Part shown: positions 24,090 through 32,983 of the stretch, piece by piece
Numbering within the stretch: position 1 is the first letter of the stretch
How the letters are laid out: each line of letters opens with the position of its first letter
Source of the DNA: UBA3305 sp002373555
Lineage (GTDB): Bacteria > Bacillota > Clostridia > Lachnospirales > Lachnospiraceae
Direction: 5' to 3'
DNA length: 64,000 nucleotides
NCBI GenBank assembly: GCA_946612455.1
Contig: CAMOER010000006.1
Coordinates: 1 to 64,000 of the forward strand
The notes under the pieces: model-generated
Databases searched by the model: none
Told to the model about the DNA's origin: nothing
What the model saw: only the letters and a program-made list of their open reading frames with translations
Position numbers and translations under genes: made by a program

Positions 24090-26396
24090 ATGAAAATACC
24101 TGTCGTGCCTTTAAAGGGGATCGTGATCCTTCCCCGGATGCTGGCACATTTTGACATGATCAGAGATAAATCGATCGCGGCCGTGCAGGAAGCGATGATG
24201 CGTGACCAGAAAGTTCTTCTGGTGATGCAGCGCGACGAGACGGTCGAGGATCCGGAGCTTTCGGATCTGTATACGATCGGTACAGTGGCTGAGATCAAGC
24301 AGCTCATGCGCATGCCGGACGGCGTGATCCGGGTCCTTGCCGAAGGAAAGGAGCGCGCGGAGCTTCTGTATCTCGCAGACAACATGAAATTCCTGGAGGG
24401 TGAAGCGAACATCTGCCCCGTGGCAGATGAAGATGTTTCGCCCGTCGAGCGCGAAGCGATGCTCCGCGCCATGAAGGACGCGATCCATGACTACGGTCAG
24501 GTGGACCAGCATTTCATGGAGACCGCCTCCCGGACCCTTCTGATGATCAACACGCTGCCGGAGCTGATCGCGCAGCTCATGATCCGGTTCCCGGTGGATG
24601 CCCATAAGCGGCAGAAGTTCCTCAGCATGGAAACACTGAACATGCAGTATTCCCTGCTGATGCAGGTGCTTGCGCAGGAGACGGACATCGGAAGGATCCG
24701 CAGTGATATTCAGGAAAAAGTCCAGGAGCGGCTCAATAAGAACCAGCGCGAATACATGCTGAGAGAGCAGATCAAGACGATCCGCGAAGAGCTGGGCGAT
24801 GATGACATCGATTCCGATGTCGATGAATTCCTCGCGCAGACGGAAGCGCTCGAAGCTTCCGACGAGATCAAGGAAGCGATCCGCAAAGAGATCAAAAGGT
24901 TCCGTTCCATGCCGCCGGCGAATGCGGAAGGGACGGTTTCCAGAACTTACATCGAGAATCTTCTGGCGATGCCCTGGGACAAGGCGGCGCCGGAAGCCGT
25001 GGATATCAGAGCGGCCGAGAAGATCCTGAATGCCGATCATTACGGCCTGGAAAAGGTAAAGGAGCGCATCCTGGACTACCTGGCCGTCAGAGAATATTCC
25101 GGCAATCACGAGGGCTCGATCCTCTGCCTGGTGGGCCCGCCCGGAACAGGCAAGACATCCGTGGCCATTTCCGTGGCCAGAGCGCTGCAGAAGAAATATG
25201 TCCGGGTCTGCCTGGGCGGCGTACATGACGAAGCGGAGATCAGAGGCCATCGGAGGACCTACATCGGCGCCATGCCCGGCCGGATCGCCGCAGGCATGAA
25301 GCAGGCCGGCGTATGCAATCCGCTGATGCTTCTGGACGAGATCGATAAGGTCAGCAGCGATTACAAGGGCGATACCGGCTCCGCGCTGCTGGAGGTCCTG
25401 GATCCCGAACAGAACAAACGGTTCACAGACCATTATATCGAACTTCCGATGGATCTCTCCCGTGTGCTGTTCATCGCGACAGCGAATACCACGCAGACCA
25501 TCCCCCGTCCGCTGCTGGACAGGATGGAAGTGATCGAGATCGGCAGCTATACCGAGAATGAGAAGCTGCACATCGCGAAGGAGCATCTGATCAGAAAACA
25601 GAGAAAGAAGAACGGTCTGACCGGCAGGCAGCTCATGTTCACCGAAGGCGCCCTGAAGAAGATCATTCATTCCTATACGAGGGAAGCAGGCGTCAGACAG
25701 CTGGAGCGCGAGATCGGCGAGGTATGCCGGAAAGCGGCCAGAAAGTTCCTGACGGACAGCGAACTGAAGTCTCTGCGGATCAAGGAGAGCGATCTTACAG
25801 AGTATCTCGGGATCGAAAAGGTCCACTATGAGCGTGCTGCCGATCATGATGATATCGGCATCGTCCGCGGACTTGCGTGGACGAGCGTCGGCGGCGATAC
25901 GCTGGAGGTGGAAGTCAATATCATGCCCGGCAAGGGCAAGATCCAGCTGACCGGCCAGATGGGCGATGTCATGAAGGAATCCGCGCAGGCGGGTCTCAGC
26001 TATATCCGCTCCGTGGCGGACAACTATCATGTCGCCGGCAATTATTTCGATGAACACGATATCCATATCCACATTCCGGAGGGCGCCGTACCGAAGGACG
26101 GACCTTCCGCCGGGATCACGATGACCACGGGCATGCTTTCCGCCATCACGCTGAAGAAGGTGAGAGCGGATCTGGCCATGACCGGGGAAGTCACGCTGCG
26201 CGGCCGTGTACTGCCGATCGGCGGACTGAAGGAGAAGCTGCTGGCCGCGAAGCAGGCCGGCATCCGTCAGGTGCTGGTCCCGGAAAAGAACCGTCCGGAT
26301 GTGGCGGAGCTTTCTGCCGAGATCACGGACGGGCTCCGGATCACCTATGTCTCACAGATGGATGAAGTCATAGAGAATGCATTTGCGGAGGCATAA
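24090..26396 (+). CDS. lon: ATP-dependent protease La (Lon)
   Basis: The 768-residue Lon protease has an N-terminal substrate-recognition domain (starting PVVPLKGIVILPRM), a coiled-coil linker, an AAA+ module with Walker A GPPGTGKTS and LLDEIDKVSSDYKGD, and a C-terminal protease domain. The catalytic serine is in PKDGPSAGIT and the lysine in GGLKEKLLAAKQAG. It degrades misfolded and regulatory cytoplasmic proteins. It follows clpX by 29 bp and precedes engB by 2 bp, the standard Firmicute order. Confidence 0.97.
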   Translation: MKIPVVPLKGIVILPRMLAHFDMIRDKSIAAVQEAMMRDQKVLLVMQRDETVEDPELSDLYTIGTVAEIKQLMRMPDGVIRVLAEGKERAELLYLADNMKFLEGEANICPVADEDVSPVEREAMLRAMKDAIHDYGQVDQHFMETASRTLLMINTLPELIAQLMIRFPVDAHKRQKFLSMETLNMQYSLLMQVLAQETDIGRIRSDIQEKVQERLNKNQREYMLREQIKTIREELGDDDIDSDVDEFLAQTEALEASDEIKEAIRKEIKRFRSMPPANAEGTVSRTYIENLLAMPWDKAAPEAVDIRAAEKILNADHYGLEKVKERILDYLAVREYSGNHEGSILCLVGPPGTGKTSVAISVARALQKKYVRVCLGGVHDEAEIRGHRRTYIGAMPGRIAAGMKQAGVCNPLMLLDEIDKVSSDYKGDTGSALLEVLDPEQNKRFTDHYIELPMDLSRVLFIATANTTQTIPRPLLDRMEVIEIGSYTENEKLHIAKEHLIRKQRKKNGLTGRQLMFTEGALKKIIHSYTREAGVRQLEREIGEVCRKAARKFLTDSELKSLRIKESDLTEYLGIEKVHYERAADHDDIGIVRGLAWTSVGGDTLEVEVNIMPGKGKIQLTGQMGDVMKESAQAGLSYIRSVADNYHVAGNYFDEHDIHIHIPEGAVPKDGPSAGITMTTGMLSAITLKKVRADLAMTGEVTLRGRVLPIGGLKEKLLAAKQAGIRQVLVPEKNRPDVAELSAEITDGLRITYVSQMDEVIENAFAEA

Positions 26397-26398
26397 GA

Positions 26399-26992
26399 AT
26401 GGTCATTAAATCTGCGGAACTGGAAACTGTCTGCGGCGTGACGAGCAAGCTGCCGGAAAATCTCCTGGCGGAGTTTGCCTTTTCGGGAAAATCCAATGTC
26501 GGGAAGTCATCGCTCATCAATGCGCTGATGAACCGGAAGTCTCTGGCCCGGACATCCGCCCAGCCCGGAAAGACGCAGACGATCAATTACTACAATATCA
26601 ACAAGGCATTTTATCTGGTGGATCTCCCGGGCTACGGCTTTGCGAAAGTACCGGAATCCGAGAAGGTAAAATGGGGAAAGATGATCGAAGGATATCTGAA
26701 GAACTCGAAGCAGCTCAGACAGGTCTTCCTGCTCATCGATATCCGGCACGAGCCCGGGAAGAACGATGTCACGATGTACGACTGGATCGTGCACCAGGGC
26801 TATGAACCGGTGATCATTGCCACCAAGGCCGACAAGATCAAGCCGAGACAGACCCAGGCGCAGGTGAAGCTGATCCGGAATACGCTCGGAATGAAGGCGG
26901 ACGGCAGGATCATTCCGTTCTCCTCGCTTACGAAGAGCGGAAGAGATGAAATCTACGCGGTCATGGAAAAATATTTACAGGTGGAAGGGTAA
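26399..26992 (+). CDS. engB: Ribosome biogenesis GTPase EngB (YsxC/YihA)
   Basis: The 197-residue GTPase contains G1 SGKSNVGKSSL, the G2 threonine region TSAQPGKTQT, G3 DLPGYG, G4 TKADK and G5 near IPFSSLTKSG. It is an essential GTPase involved in late 50S subunit assembly. Its start is 2 bp after the lon stop, so translation is likely coupled. The asnS start codon lies 2 bp after this stop. Confidence 0.95.
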   Translation: MVIKSAELETVCGVTSKLPENLLAEFAFSGKSNVGKSSLINALMNRKSLARTSAQPGKTQTINYYNINKAFYLVDLPGYGFAKVPESEKVKWGKMIEGYLKNSKQLRQVFLLIDIRHEPGKNDVTMYDWIVHQGYEPVIIATKADKIKPRQTQAQVKLIRNTLGMKADGRIIPFSSLTKSGRDEIYAVMEKYLQVEG

Positions 26993-26994
26993 TT

Positions 26995-28389
26995 ATGGAT
27001 ACAGGCATCACATTAAGAGAACTGCATAAAAGCATCAAAGATTACATCGATAAAGAAGTCACCGTCTGCGGCTGGATCCGCAACATCCGTGACTCCAAAT
27101 CGTTCGGCTTCATCATGCTCAACGACGGCACGTTCTTTGAACCGCTGCAGGTCGTTTATCACGATGATCTCGCGAACTTTGCCGAGATCTCGCACTGCAA
27201 TGTCGGCGCCGCGCTGATCGCAAAAGGAACCATCGTGGCTACGCCGGAAGCAAAGCAGCCTTACGAGATGCAGGCATCCTGCATCACCGTCGAAGGCGCC
27301 TCCACACCGGATTATCCGCTGCAGCCGAAGCGCCATACGATGGAGTTCCTGCGTACCATCACACATCTGCGTCCGAGAACGAACACATTCCAGGCGGTCT
27401 TCCGCATCCGTTCCCTGGCAGCATTTGCGATCCATCAGTTCTTCAGAGAGAGGGATTTCGTCTATGTCCATACGCCGCTGATCACCGGCAGCGACTGCGA
27501 AGGCGCCGGCGAGATGTTCCAGGTCACGACCATGGATCTTGCGGATATCCCGAAGAACGAAGATGGCTCTGTCGATTTCACACAGGATTTCTTCGGAAAG
27601 CAGACCTCACTCACCGTCAGCGGACAGCTCAACGGCGAGACCTTTGCGCAGGCTTTCCGGAACATCTATACGTTCGGACCGACCTTCCGTGCGGAGAATT
27701 CCAACACGACCAGACATGCCGCGGAATTCTGGATGATCGAGCCGGAGATGGCTTTTGCCGATCTTGAGGACAACATGGAGATCGCCGAGGCGATGCTGAA
27801 ATACATCATCTCCTATGTCATGGAAAATGCACCGGAGGAAATGGCGTTCCTGAATAAATTCGTTGACAAGGGACTTATTGACCGTCTGAATCATGTCCTG
27901 AACTCCGAATTCGGAAGAGTCACCTATACGGATGCGGTCGAGATCCTGCAGAAACACAACGACAAATTCGAATACAAGGTATTCTGGGGCTGCGATCTGC
28001 AGACCGAGCATGAGCGGTATCTGACCGAGCAGATCTTCAAGAGACCGGTCTTTGTGACGGATTATCCGAAGGAGATCAAGGCGTTCTATATGAAGCTGAA
28101 TCCTGACGGGAAGACCGTGGCGGCCATGGACTGCCTGGTGCCCGGCATTGGCGAGATCATCGGCGGAAGCCAGAGAGAGGATGATCTGGAGGTGCTTACC
28201 GCCCGTATGGACGAGCTCGGCCTGAAGAAGGAAGACTACGGCTTCTATCTGGATCTCCGCAAATACGGGACCACGAGACATGCCGGCTACGGCCTGGGCT
28301 TTGAGCGCTGCGTGATGTACCTGACAGGCATCGGCAATATCAGAGACGTGCTGCCTTTCCCCAGAACTGTCAACAACTGCGAACTGTAA
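26995..28389 (+). CDS. asnS: Asparaginyl-tRNA synthetase
   Basis: The 464-residue class IIb synthetase has an N-terminal OB-fold anticodon-binding domain (VTVCGWIRNIRDSKSFGFI, split) and a catalytic core. The core has motif 2 (TFRAENSNTTRHAAEFWMIE, exactly 20 residues) and the terminal motif 3 (GYGLGFERCVMYLTGIGNIRDV, split), where the arginine contacts ATP. The HAAEFWM form fits AsnRS and not AspRS. It charges tRNA-Asn. It sits at the end of the tig-clpPX-lon-engB cluster and is followed by a GC-rich terminator. Confidence 0.95.
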   Translation: MDTGITLRELHKSIKDYIDKEVTVCGWIRNIRDSKSFGFIMLNDGTFFEPLQVVYHDDLANFAEISHCNVGAALIAKGTIVATPEAKQPYEMQASCITVEGASTPDYPLQPKRHTMEFLRTITHLRPRTNTFQAVFRIRSLAAFAIHQFFRERDFVYVHTPLITGSDCEGAGEMFQVTTMDLADIPKNEDGSVDFTQDFFGKQTSLTVSGQLNGETFAQAFRNIYTFGPTFRAENSNTTRHAAEFWMIEPEMAFADLEDNMEIAEAMLKYIISYVMENAPEEMAFLNKFVDKGLIDRLNHVLNSEFGRVTYTDAVEILQKHNDKFEYKVFWGCDLQTEHERYLTEQIFKRPVFVTDYPKEIKAFYMKLNPDGKTVAAMDCLVPGIGEIIGGSQREDDLEVLTARMDELGLKKEDYGFYLDLRKYGTTRHAGYGLGFERCVMYLTGIGNIRDVLPFPRTVNNCEL

Positions 28390-28395
28390 TGAATC

Positions 28396-28436
28396 CGCGC
28401 CGGATCCGGGCTCTGCTTCCGGCCGGCGCGTTTCTG
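28396..28436 (+). terminator. Terminator after asnS
   Basis: CGCGCCGG (28396-28403) pairs with CCGGCGCG (28423-28430), with extra pairing inside the loop, followed by TTTCTG. Confidence 0.65.
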
Positions 28437-28475
28437 CATTTTCAGAGCACCCGGATGTGAAAGGAGGAAACAACG

Positions 28476-30686
28476 ATGCGTGACATGAAAGCTGTATTGG
28501 TTGTCATGATAACGATCGCGGTGATCGCTGCCGCGGCATTTGCCGGTGTAACGCTGCTTGGCGGCGGGAAGAAGGAAAAACCGGCGCCGACGATTTCCGG
28601 AAATCTTGAACAGACAGGAAAAGCGAACGAAAAAGCGGTTTCCGTGGATCCCTTTGACGGGCTGGAAGTGACCTTCAGCGGCATTTCTCCGAATGCCGTC
28701 ATGGACAATATCGACAGAAAAACGAAGGAGGGCGCGTGGGTCAGCTATACATGCGAGCCTGCGGACGGACTGGTCCTGGGACAGAAGGTGACCGTCAAAG
28801 CCTCGCTTCAGGATAAGGAAAATTTCCGGCTGAAGAATACGGAGCAGGTGTATACCGTCGAGGGCGTGGATGCCTACATCACACAGCTGTCTGATGTGAC
28901 GGGAGATGTCATTAAGCGGATGCGGGAGAAGGCGGAGGCTGAATTTACGGTCAATACGACTGCCAAATGGCCTTCCGGCACGAAGCTGAACGGCCTGTCC
29001 TATTGCGGCATGTATTTCCTCTCGGCCAAGGATCCGGCTGCCGTCAGGGATCAGAACAGAGCCACGCTTGTCTACAAAGTGGATCTGGAGAATGACTCGC
29101 AGAAAGCAGGCTATTACACTTATACGACGTTTTATGATCTGATCAAAAAGACGGACGGCAGCATTTCGCTCGAGATCAACCGCTATGAAGTCCCGCAGGA
29201 CGGAAAAGGCGGCGATGATCAGGTCACCGCAGCCGGCGTTACGACCGCAGGCTATACGGATCCGGAGCGGCTGAAGAAAACATGCGTGACTGATCAGAGC
29301 GGTTATTACCGGTGCGAGTCGAGCGTGTCAAAGCTGGAGAATCTGACTGCGGCATCCGCTGCAGAGACAGAGCGTTCGGAAACGACAGCAGCGGAAACAA
29401 CGGCGGAGAAGCCGGCGGAAGAAACGGCTGTACCCGATACAACAGAATATGACGCGGATGAAGTGGTGGGGACGGATACAGAAACGGAAACAACCACCAC
29501 AAAGGCGTCAGAAACGACAGCAAAAGCGCCGGAGACCACCACAAAGGCGCTGGAAACGACAACGAAAGCGCCGGAGACCACCACAAAGGCACCGGAAACA
29601 ACAACGAAAGCACCGGAGACCACCACAAAGGCACCGGAAACGGCAACGAAAGCGCCGGAGACCACCACTGAAGCGCCTGAAACGACCGCAAAAGCACCGG
29701 AGACTGCCACGGAAGCGGCGGAAACGCCTGCAGCACCGGAAACATCTGCGGAAGCAGAGACGTCTGCCGAGGCTTCGGGAGAGACGCTGACAGAGACTGC
29801 AGAGACGCCCGAAGCACAGAGTATCCCGGCGGGACCGACCGGATATGAAAAGGTGCTGGAGGATTACCGGAAGGCACTTTCGGGAGCGGAAGAAACCTAT
29901 TTCCACGGACTGCCGATCGCAAAGACAGACCCGGCGGAGCTGGAAGCGGATCCGATGGCGGAGCCGGTGAAGGACAGCAAAGCGTATGCCTATGCATTCT
30001 ATGATCTGAACGGAGACGGCAGAGACGAGCTGATCATCACGAACAGACTGCTGGTCGAAGAGCCTGCAGCTGCTGAAGAGACCGAGGCGGCTGGAGAAAA
30101 CAATGCGGCCGGAGAGATCGATGCGGTCGAAGAAAGCGATGACGCAGCAGATGCCGGAACAGCGGACGAGATCGCTGCGGAAGACGATATGAACACAGAG
30201 GAGATTGTCGATCCCGAGGAAAGCAGTGAGGAAGCCGCAGAGAGCGAGGAAGCGGAAGTCGTCGCAGGCGTGACAGAGGATGCTGACGGGGAAGAGATCT
30301 TCATTCCGGAGCCGGCGGAAGAATCGCCTGCCGTGCAGGAAATGCCTGCCGATGAATCCGAGACAGAACCCGCGCCGGTCATGGTCCGGCCGGATGAGAT
30401 CCATATCCTCACGATGAACATGCCGGATTCCGGGGAAGAAGAGGAAGAACTGCTTTCCCAGGCCAGAGAGCTGCTGTGCGGTTCGGAGAACGAGCACTAT
30501 ACGATCCTTTCCGACCGTTCGATCCGGTACACGCAGGATGGTGCGGATGCGCCGCTGTATTATGTGATGGACGAAGACGGCGGACTGGCGGAAGCGTTTA
30601 CGGATCCGGAAGCCACGTCCTCTGTGACGGAACTGTACTTTGACAGCACGCTTTGGCAGCCGGTCGTTGTGACGGAAGAACAGTGA
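28476..30686 (+). CDS. Repeat-rich surface protein with Thr/Ala/Pro heptad tract (unknown function)
   Basis: I do not recognise this 736-residue protein as a named family. It has an N-terminal membrane anchor or signal (residues 4-28). A folded region of about 270 residues follows (PFDGLEVTFSGISPNA, a sandwich-like motif). Next comes a low-complexity tract from about residue 340 to 450 built on the heptad TTKAPET, then an acidic Ala/Glu segment interrupted by a short folded piece with AFYDLNGDGRDELII, an EF-hand or FG-GAP-like calcium motif. The tract resembles wall-spanning stalks. No sortase signal is visible at the C-terminus, so it is probably anchored by its N-terminal helix. It has a strong ribosome site and is followed by ftsH with its own promoter. 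Confidence 0.75.
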   Translation: MRDMKAVLVVMITIAVIAAAAFAGVTLLGGGKKEKPAPTISGNLEQTGKANEKAVSVDPFDGLEVTFSGISPNAVMDNIDRKTKEGAWVSYTCEPADGLVLGQKVTVKASLQDKENFRLKNTEQVYTVEGVDAYITQLSDVTGDVIKRMREKAEAEFTVNTTAKWPSGTKLNGLSYCGMYFLSAKDPAAVRDQNRATLVYKVDLENDSQKAGYYTYTTFYDLIKKTDGSISLEINRYEVPQDGKGGDDQVTAAGVTTAGYTDPERLKKTCVTDQSGYYRCESSVSKLENLTAASAAETERSETTAAETTAEKPAEETAVPDTTEYDADEVVGTDTETETTTTKASETTAKAPETTTKALETTTKAPETTTKAPETTTKAPETTTKAPETATKAPETTTEAPETTAKAPETATEAAETPAAPETSAEAETSAEASGETLTETAETPEAQSIPAGPTGYEKVLEDYRKALSGAEETYFHGLPIAKTDPAELEADPMAEPVKDSKAYAYAFYDLNGDGRDELIITNRLLVEEPAAAEETEAAGENNAAGEIDAVEESDDAADAGTADEIAAEDDMNTEEIVDPEESSEEAAESEEAEVVAGVTEDADGEEIFIPEPAEESPAVQEMPADESETEPAPVMVRPDEIHILTMNMPDSGEEEEELLSQARELLCGSENEHYTILSDRSIRYTQDGADAPLYYVMDEDGGLAEAFTDPEATSSVTELYFDSTLWQPVVVTEEQ
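29500..29720 (+). repeat. In-frame minisatellite encoding TTKAPET heptads
   Basis: Codons for heptads of the form ETTTKAP repeat about nine times in a row. At DNA level they alternate between two synonymous versions, giving a 42-bp higher-order period. Later copies decay to TEAPETT and TEAAET. Such tracts often vary in copy number between strains by slippage or recombination. Confidence 0.85.
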
Positions 30687-30727
30687 CTCTGTTCACAATT
30701 TTGTCACGATTCTTTTTAAAGATTTTA

Positions 30728-30756
30728 TTGATTTTAGGAACATAGTTTTCTATACT
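30728..30756 (+). promoter_or_regulatory. ftsH promoter
   Basis: TTGATT (30728-30733) and TATACT (30751-30756) are separated by 17 bp in a locally AT-rich stretch, about 34 bp before the ftsH start. Confidence 0.65.
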
Positions 30757-30789
30757 TAATGGTAACTTTTTATCACGGAGACAAAATAC

Positions 30790-32886
30790 ATGGAACCTAA
30801 CAACAACCAGAACCGAAACAATAATCAGGGCAAGACACCGAATTTCATGTCGATGGTGATCCTTGCCATGGTGACCTTGTTCCTCATCTCCATGATCAGC
30901 CGTGTCTACAATAACGGTACATCCACCGAGCTCACCTATAACGAGTTTATGGAGATGATCCAGACACAGAATATCGAGAAGGTGGAGATCGACGAATCCT
31001 ACCGCAAGATCACGGTGACGGTGAAGCCTTCGGATGCCAGCAGCATTACCGAGGAATATTACACTGCCATCGTCGGCGATCAGGTGGAGGACGTAAAGGC
31101 GATCCTGACACAGAGAGGCATCAGTGTCAAGGGAACGGTCATCGAACGGACCTCATGGCTTACCGAGCTCCTGATCTATATGTTCCCCGTACTGCTTGTC
31201 TGGGGCATCTTCATGTTCGCCATGCGGCGCGGCGGCGGTGTCGGCGGCGGCATCATGGGCATCGGCAAGAGCAATGCCAAGATGTACATGCAGAAAGAGA
31301 CCGGCGTGACATTTGCGGATGTTGCCGGACAGGATGAAGCGGAGGAATCCCTGGTGGAGATCGTGGATTTCCTGCATAATCCGCAGAAGTATACGGAGAT
31401 CGGCGCGAAGCTGCCGAAGGGCGCACTGCTTGTCGGCCCTCCCGGAACCGGCAAGACCCTGCTGGCAAAGGCCGTTGCCGGCGAAGCACATGTGCCGTTC
31501 TTCAGCCTGGCCGGATCGGATTTCGTGGAGATGTTCGTCGGCGTCGGCGCTTCCCGTGTGCGTGATCTGTTCAAGCAGGCGCAGCAGAACGCGCCCTGCA
31601 TCATCTTCATTGATGAGATCGACGCGATCGGCAAGAGCAGAGATACCAGATTCGGCGGCAATGACGAACGGGAGCAGACACTGAACCAGCTGCTTTCCGA
31701 AATGGACGGCTTTGATTCCGGAAAGGGCGTGTTCATCCTTGCGGCTACGAACAGGCCGGAAGTCCTGGATCCCGCGCTGCTGCGTCCCGGCCGTCTGGAC
31801 AGACGCATCATCGTCGATAAGCCCGACCTGAAGGGCCGTATCGCCGTTCTGAAAGTGCATGCCAAGAATGTCCGCATGGACGATTCCGTCAATCTCGAAG
31901 AGATCGCGCTGGCGACCGCCGGTGCCGTCGGATCCGATCTTGCGAACATGATCAACGAGGCGGCGATCCTGGCCGTCAAGAACAAACGAAAATATGTCAA
32001 TCAGGCGGATCTTTTCGAATCGGTGGAAGTCGTGATCGCCGGTAAGGAAAAGAAAGACCGCGTGATGAACGAGCAGGAGCGCAAGATGGTCTCCTATCAT
32101 GAGGTCGGACATGCGCTGGCAGCTGCGCTGCAGAAGGGCACCGAGCCTGTGCAGAAGATCACGATCGTTCCCAGAACGATGGGCTCACTCGGTTATGTCA
32201 TGCAGACGCCCGAAGAAGAGAAGTTCCTGATGACGAAGGCCGAGATGGAAGCCGAGCTGGTAACGCTGCTGGCAGGCCGCGCATCCGAAGAGCTCTTTTT
32301 CGACTCCATTTCCACCGGCGCGTCGAATGATATCGAGAAAGCGACCAGGATGGCCAGAGCCATGGTCACCCGCTATGGCATGAGCGAAGAATTCGGCCTG
32401 ATGGGCCTGGAGACGGTCGAAGGCCAGTACCTGGAAGGCCGTACCGTGATGAACTGCGGTGATGCGACGGCAGCCAGGATCGACGGCGTGGTCGAGGAAA
32501 TGCTCAAGAAAGCATATGACAAGGCAAAAGCGCTGCTCTCCGAGAACAAGGATGCCATGCACCGGATCGCGGATTTCCTGATCAAGAAGGAGACCATTAC
32601 CGGCAAGGAATTCATGGAGATCCTGCATCAGGTGCAGGAAGAGCGGAAGCACTGGGAGCGTGTTGCGATGGAAGAGAAGGCAAAGCGCGAGGCTGCGGAG
32701 CGCGTGATCGAGATCCCGCCTGCGAGCGAAGCGGACATCGCACCGGAGGAAGCCGTCACCGCACCGAAGGAAGCTGTCACCGCACCGAAGGAAGCTGTCA
32801 CCGCACCTGAGGAAGCTGCCACCGCACCGGAGGCAGCACCTGTCGAGCAGACCGGGTCCGATACGGATCCGGGAGAACAGCCCTGA
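30790..32886 (+). CDS. ftsH: ATP-dependent zinc metalloprotease FtsH
   Basis: The 698-residue protein has two N-terminal membrane helices flanking a small extracytoplasmic domain, an AAA+ module (Walker A GPPGTGKT, Walker B IIFIDEIDAIG, second region of homology ATNRPEVLDPALLRPGR) and a zinc protease domain with HEVGH in VSYHEVGHALAAAL. It degrades unassembled membrane proteins and some cytoplasmic regulators, and is the expected client of the HflKC pair encoded upstream. The last 60 residues are atypical: three or four copies of an AVTAPKE-type octad ending in an acidic tail. Confidence 0.96.
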   Translation: MEPNNNQNRNNNQGKTPNFMSMVILAMVTLFLISMISRVYNNGTSTELTYNEFMEMIQTQNIEKVEIDESYRKITVTVKPSDASSITEEYYTAIVGDQVEDVKAILTQRGISVKGTVIERTSWLTELLIYMFPVLLVWGIFMFAMRRGGGVGGGIMGIGKSNAKMYMQKETGVTFADVAGQDEAEESLVEIVDFLHNPQKYTEIGAKLPKGALLVGPPGTGKTLLAKAVAGEAHVPFFSLAGSDFVEMFVGVGASRVRDLFKQAQQNAPCIIFIDEIDAIGKSRDTRFGGNDEREQTLNQLLSEMDGFDSGKGVFILAATNRPEVLDPALLRPGRLDRRIIVDKPDLKGRIAVLKVHAKNVRMDDSVNLEEIALATAGAVGSDLANMINEAAILAVKNKRKYVNQADLFESVEVVIAGKEKKDRVMNEQERKMVSYHEVGHALAAALQKGTEPVQKITIVPRTMGSLGYVMQTPEEEKFLMTKAEMEAELVTLLAGRASEELFFDSISTGASNDIEKATRMARAMVTRYGMSEEFGLMGLETVEGQYLEGRTVMNCGDATAARIDGVVEEMLKKAYDKAKALLSENKDAMHRIADFLIKKETITGKEFMEILHQVQEERKHWERVAMEEKAKREAAERVIEIPPASEADIAPEEAVTAPKEAVTAPKEAVTAPEEAATAPEAAPVEQTGSDTDPGEQP
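32752..32835 (+). repeat. 24-bp tandem repeat at the 3' end of ftsH
   Basis: The codons GAAGCTGTCACCGCACCGAAG recur in slightly varied form about four times, encoding EAVTAPKE octads. The first copies are almost identical at DNA level, so copy number may vary between strains. Confidence 0.75.
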
Positions 32887-32983
32887 CTGTCATCCTGAGG
32901 GAAGAATGACCGAAGGATCCACGCTGTAAAGACATCGGTTTTACTGAAACGAATCAATAAAGAAACAGAAGAGGAACAAAGCA

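Noticed and set aside
24111..26072. A 653-codon open frame antisense to lon
   Set aside because: It is fully covered by lon, whose catalytic motifs are intact; composition is that of a shadow frame.
29239..30497. Open frames antisense to the repeat-rich surface protein, including valine/serine repeats
   Set aside because: Their regularity simply reflects the 21/42-bp repeats of the coding strand.
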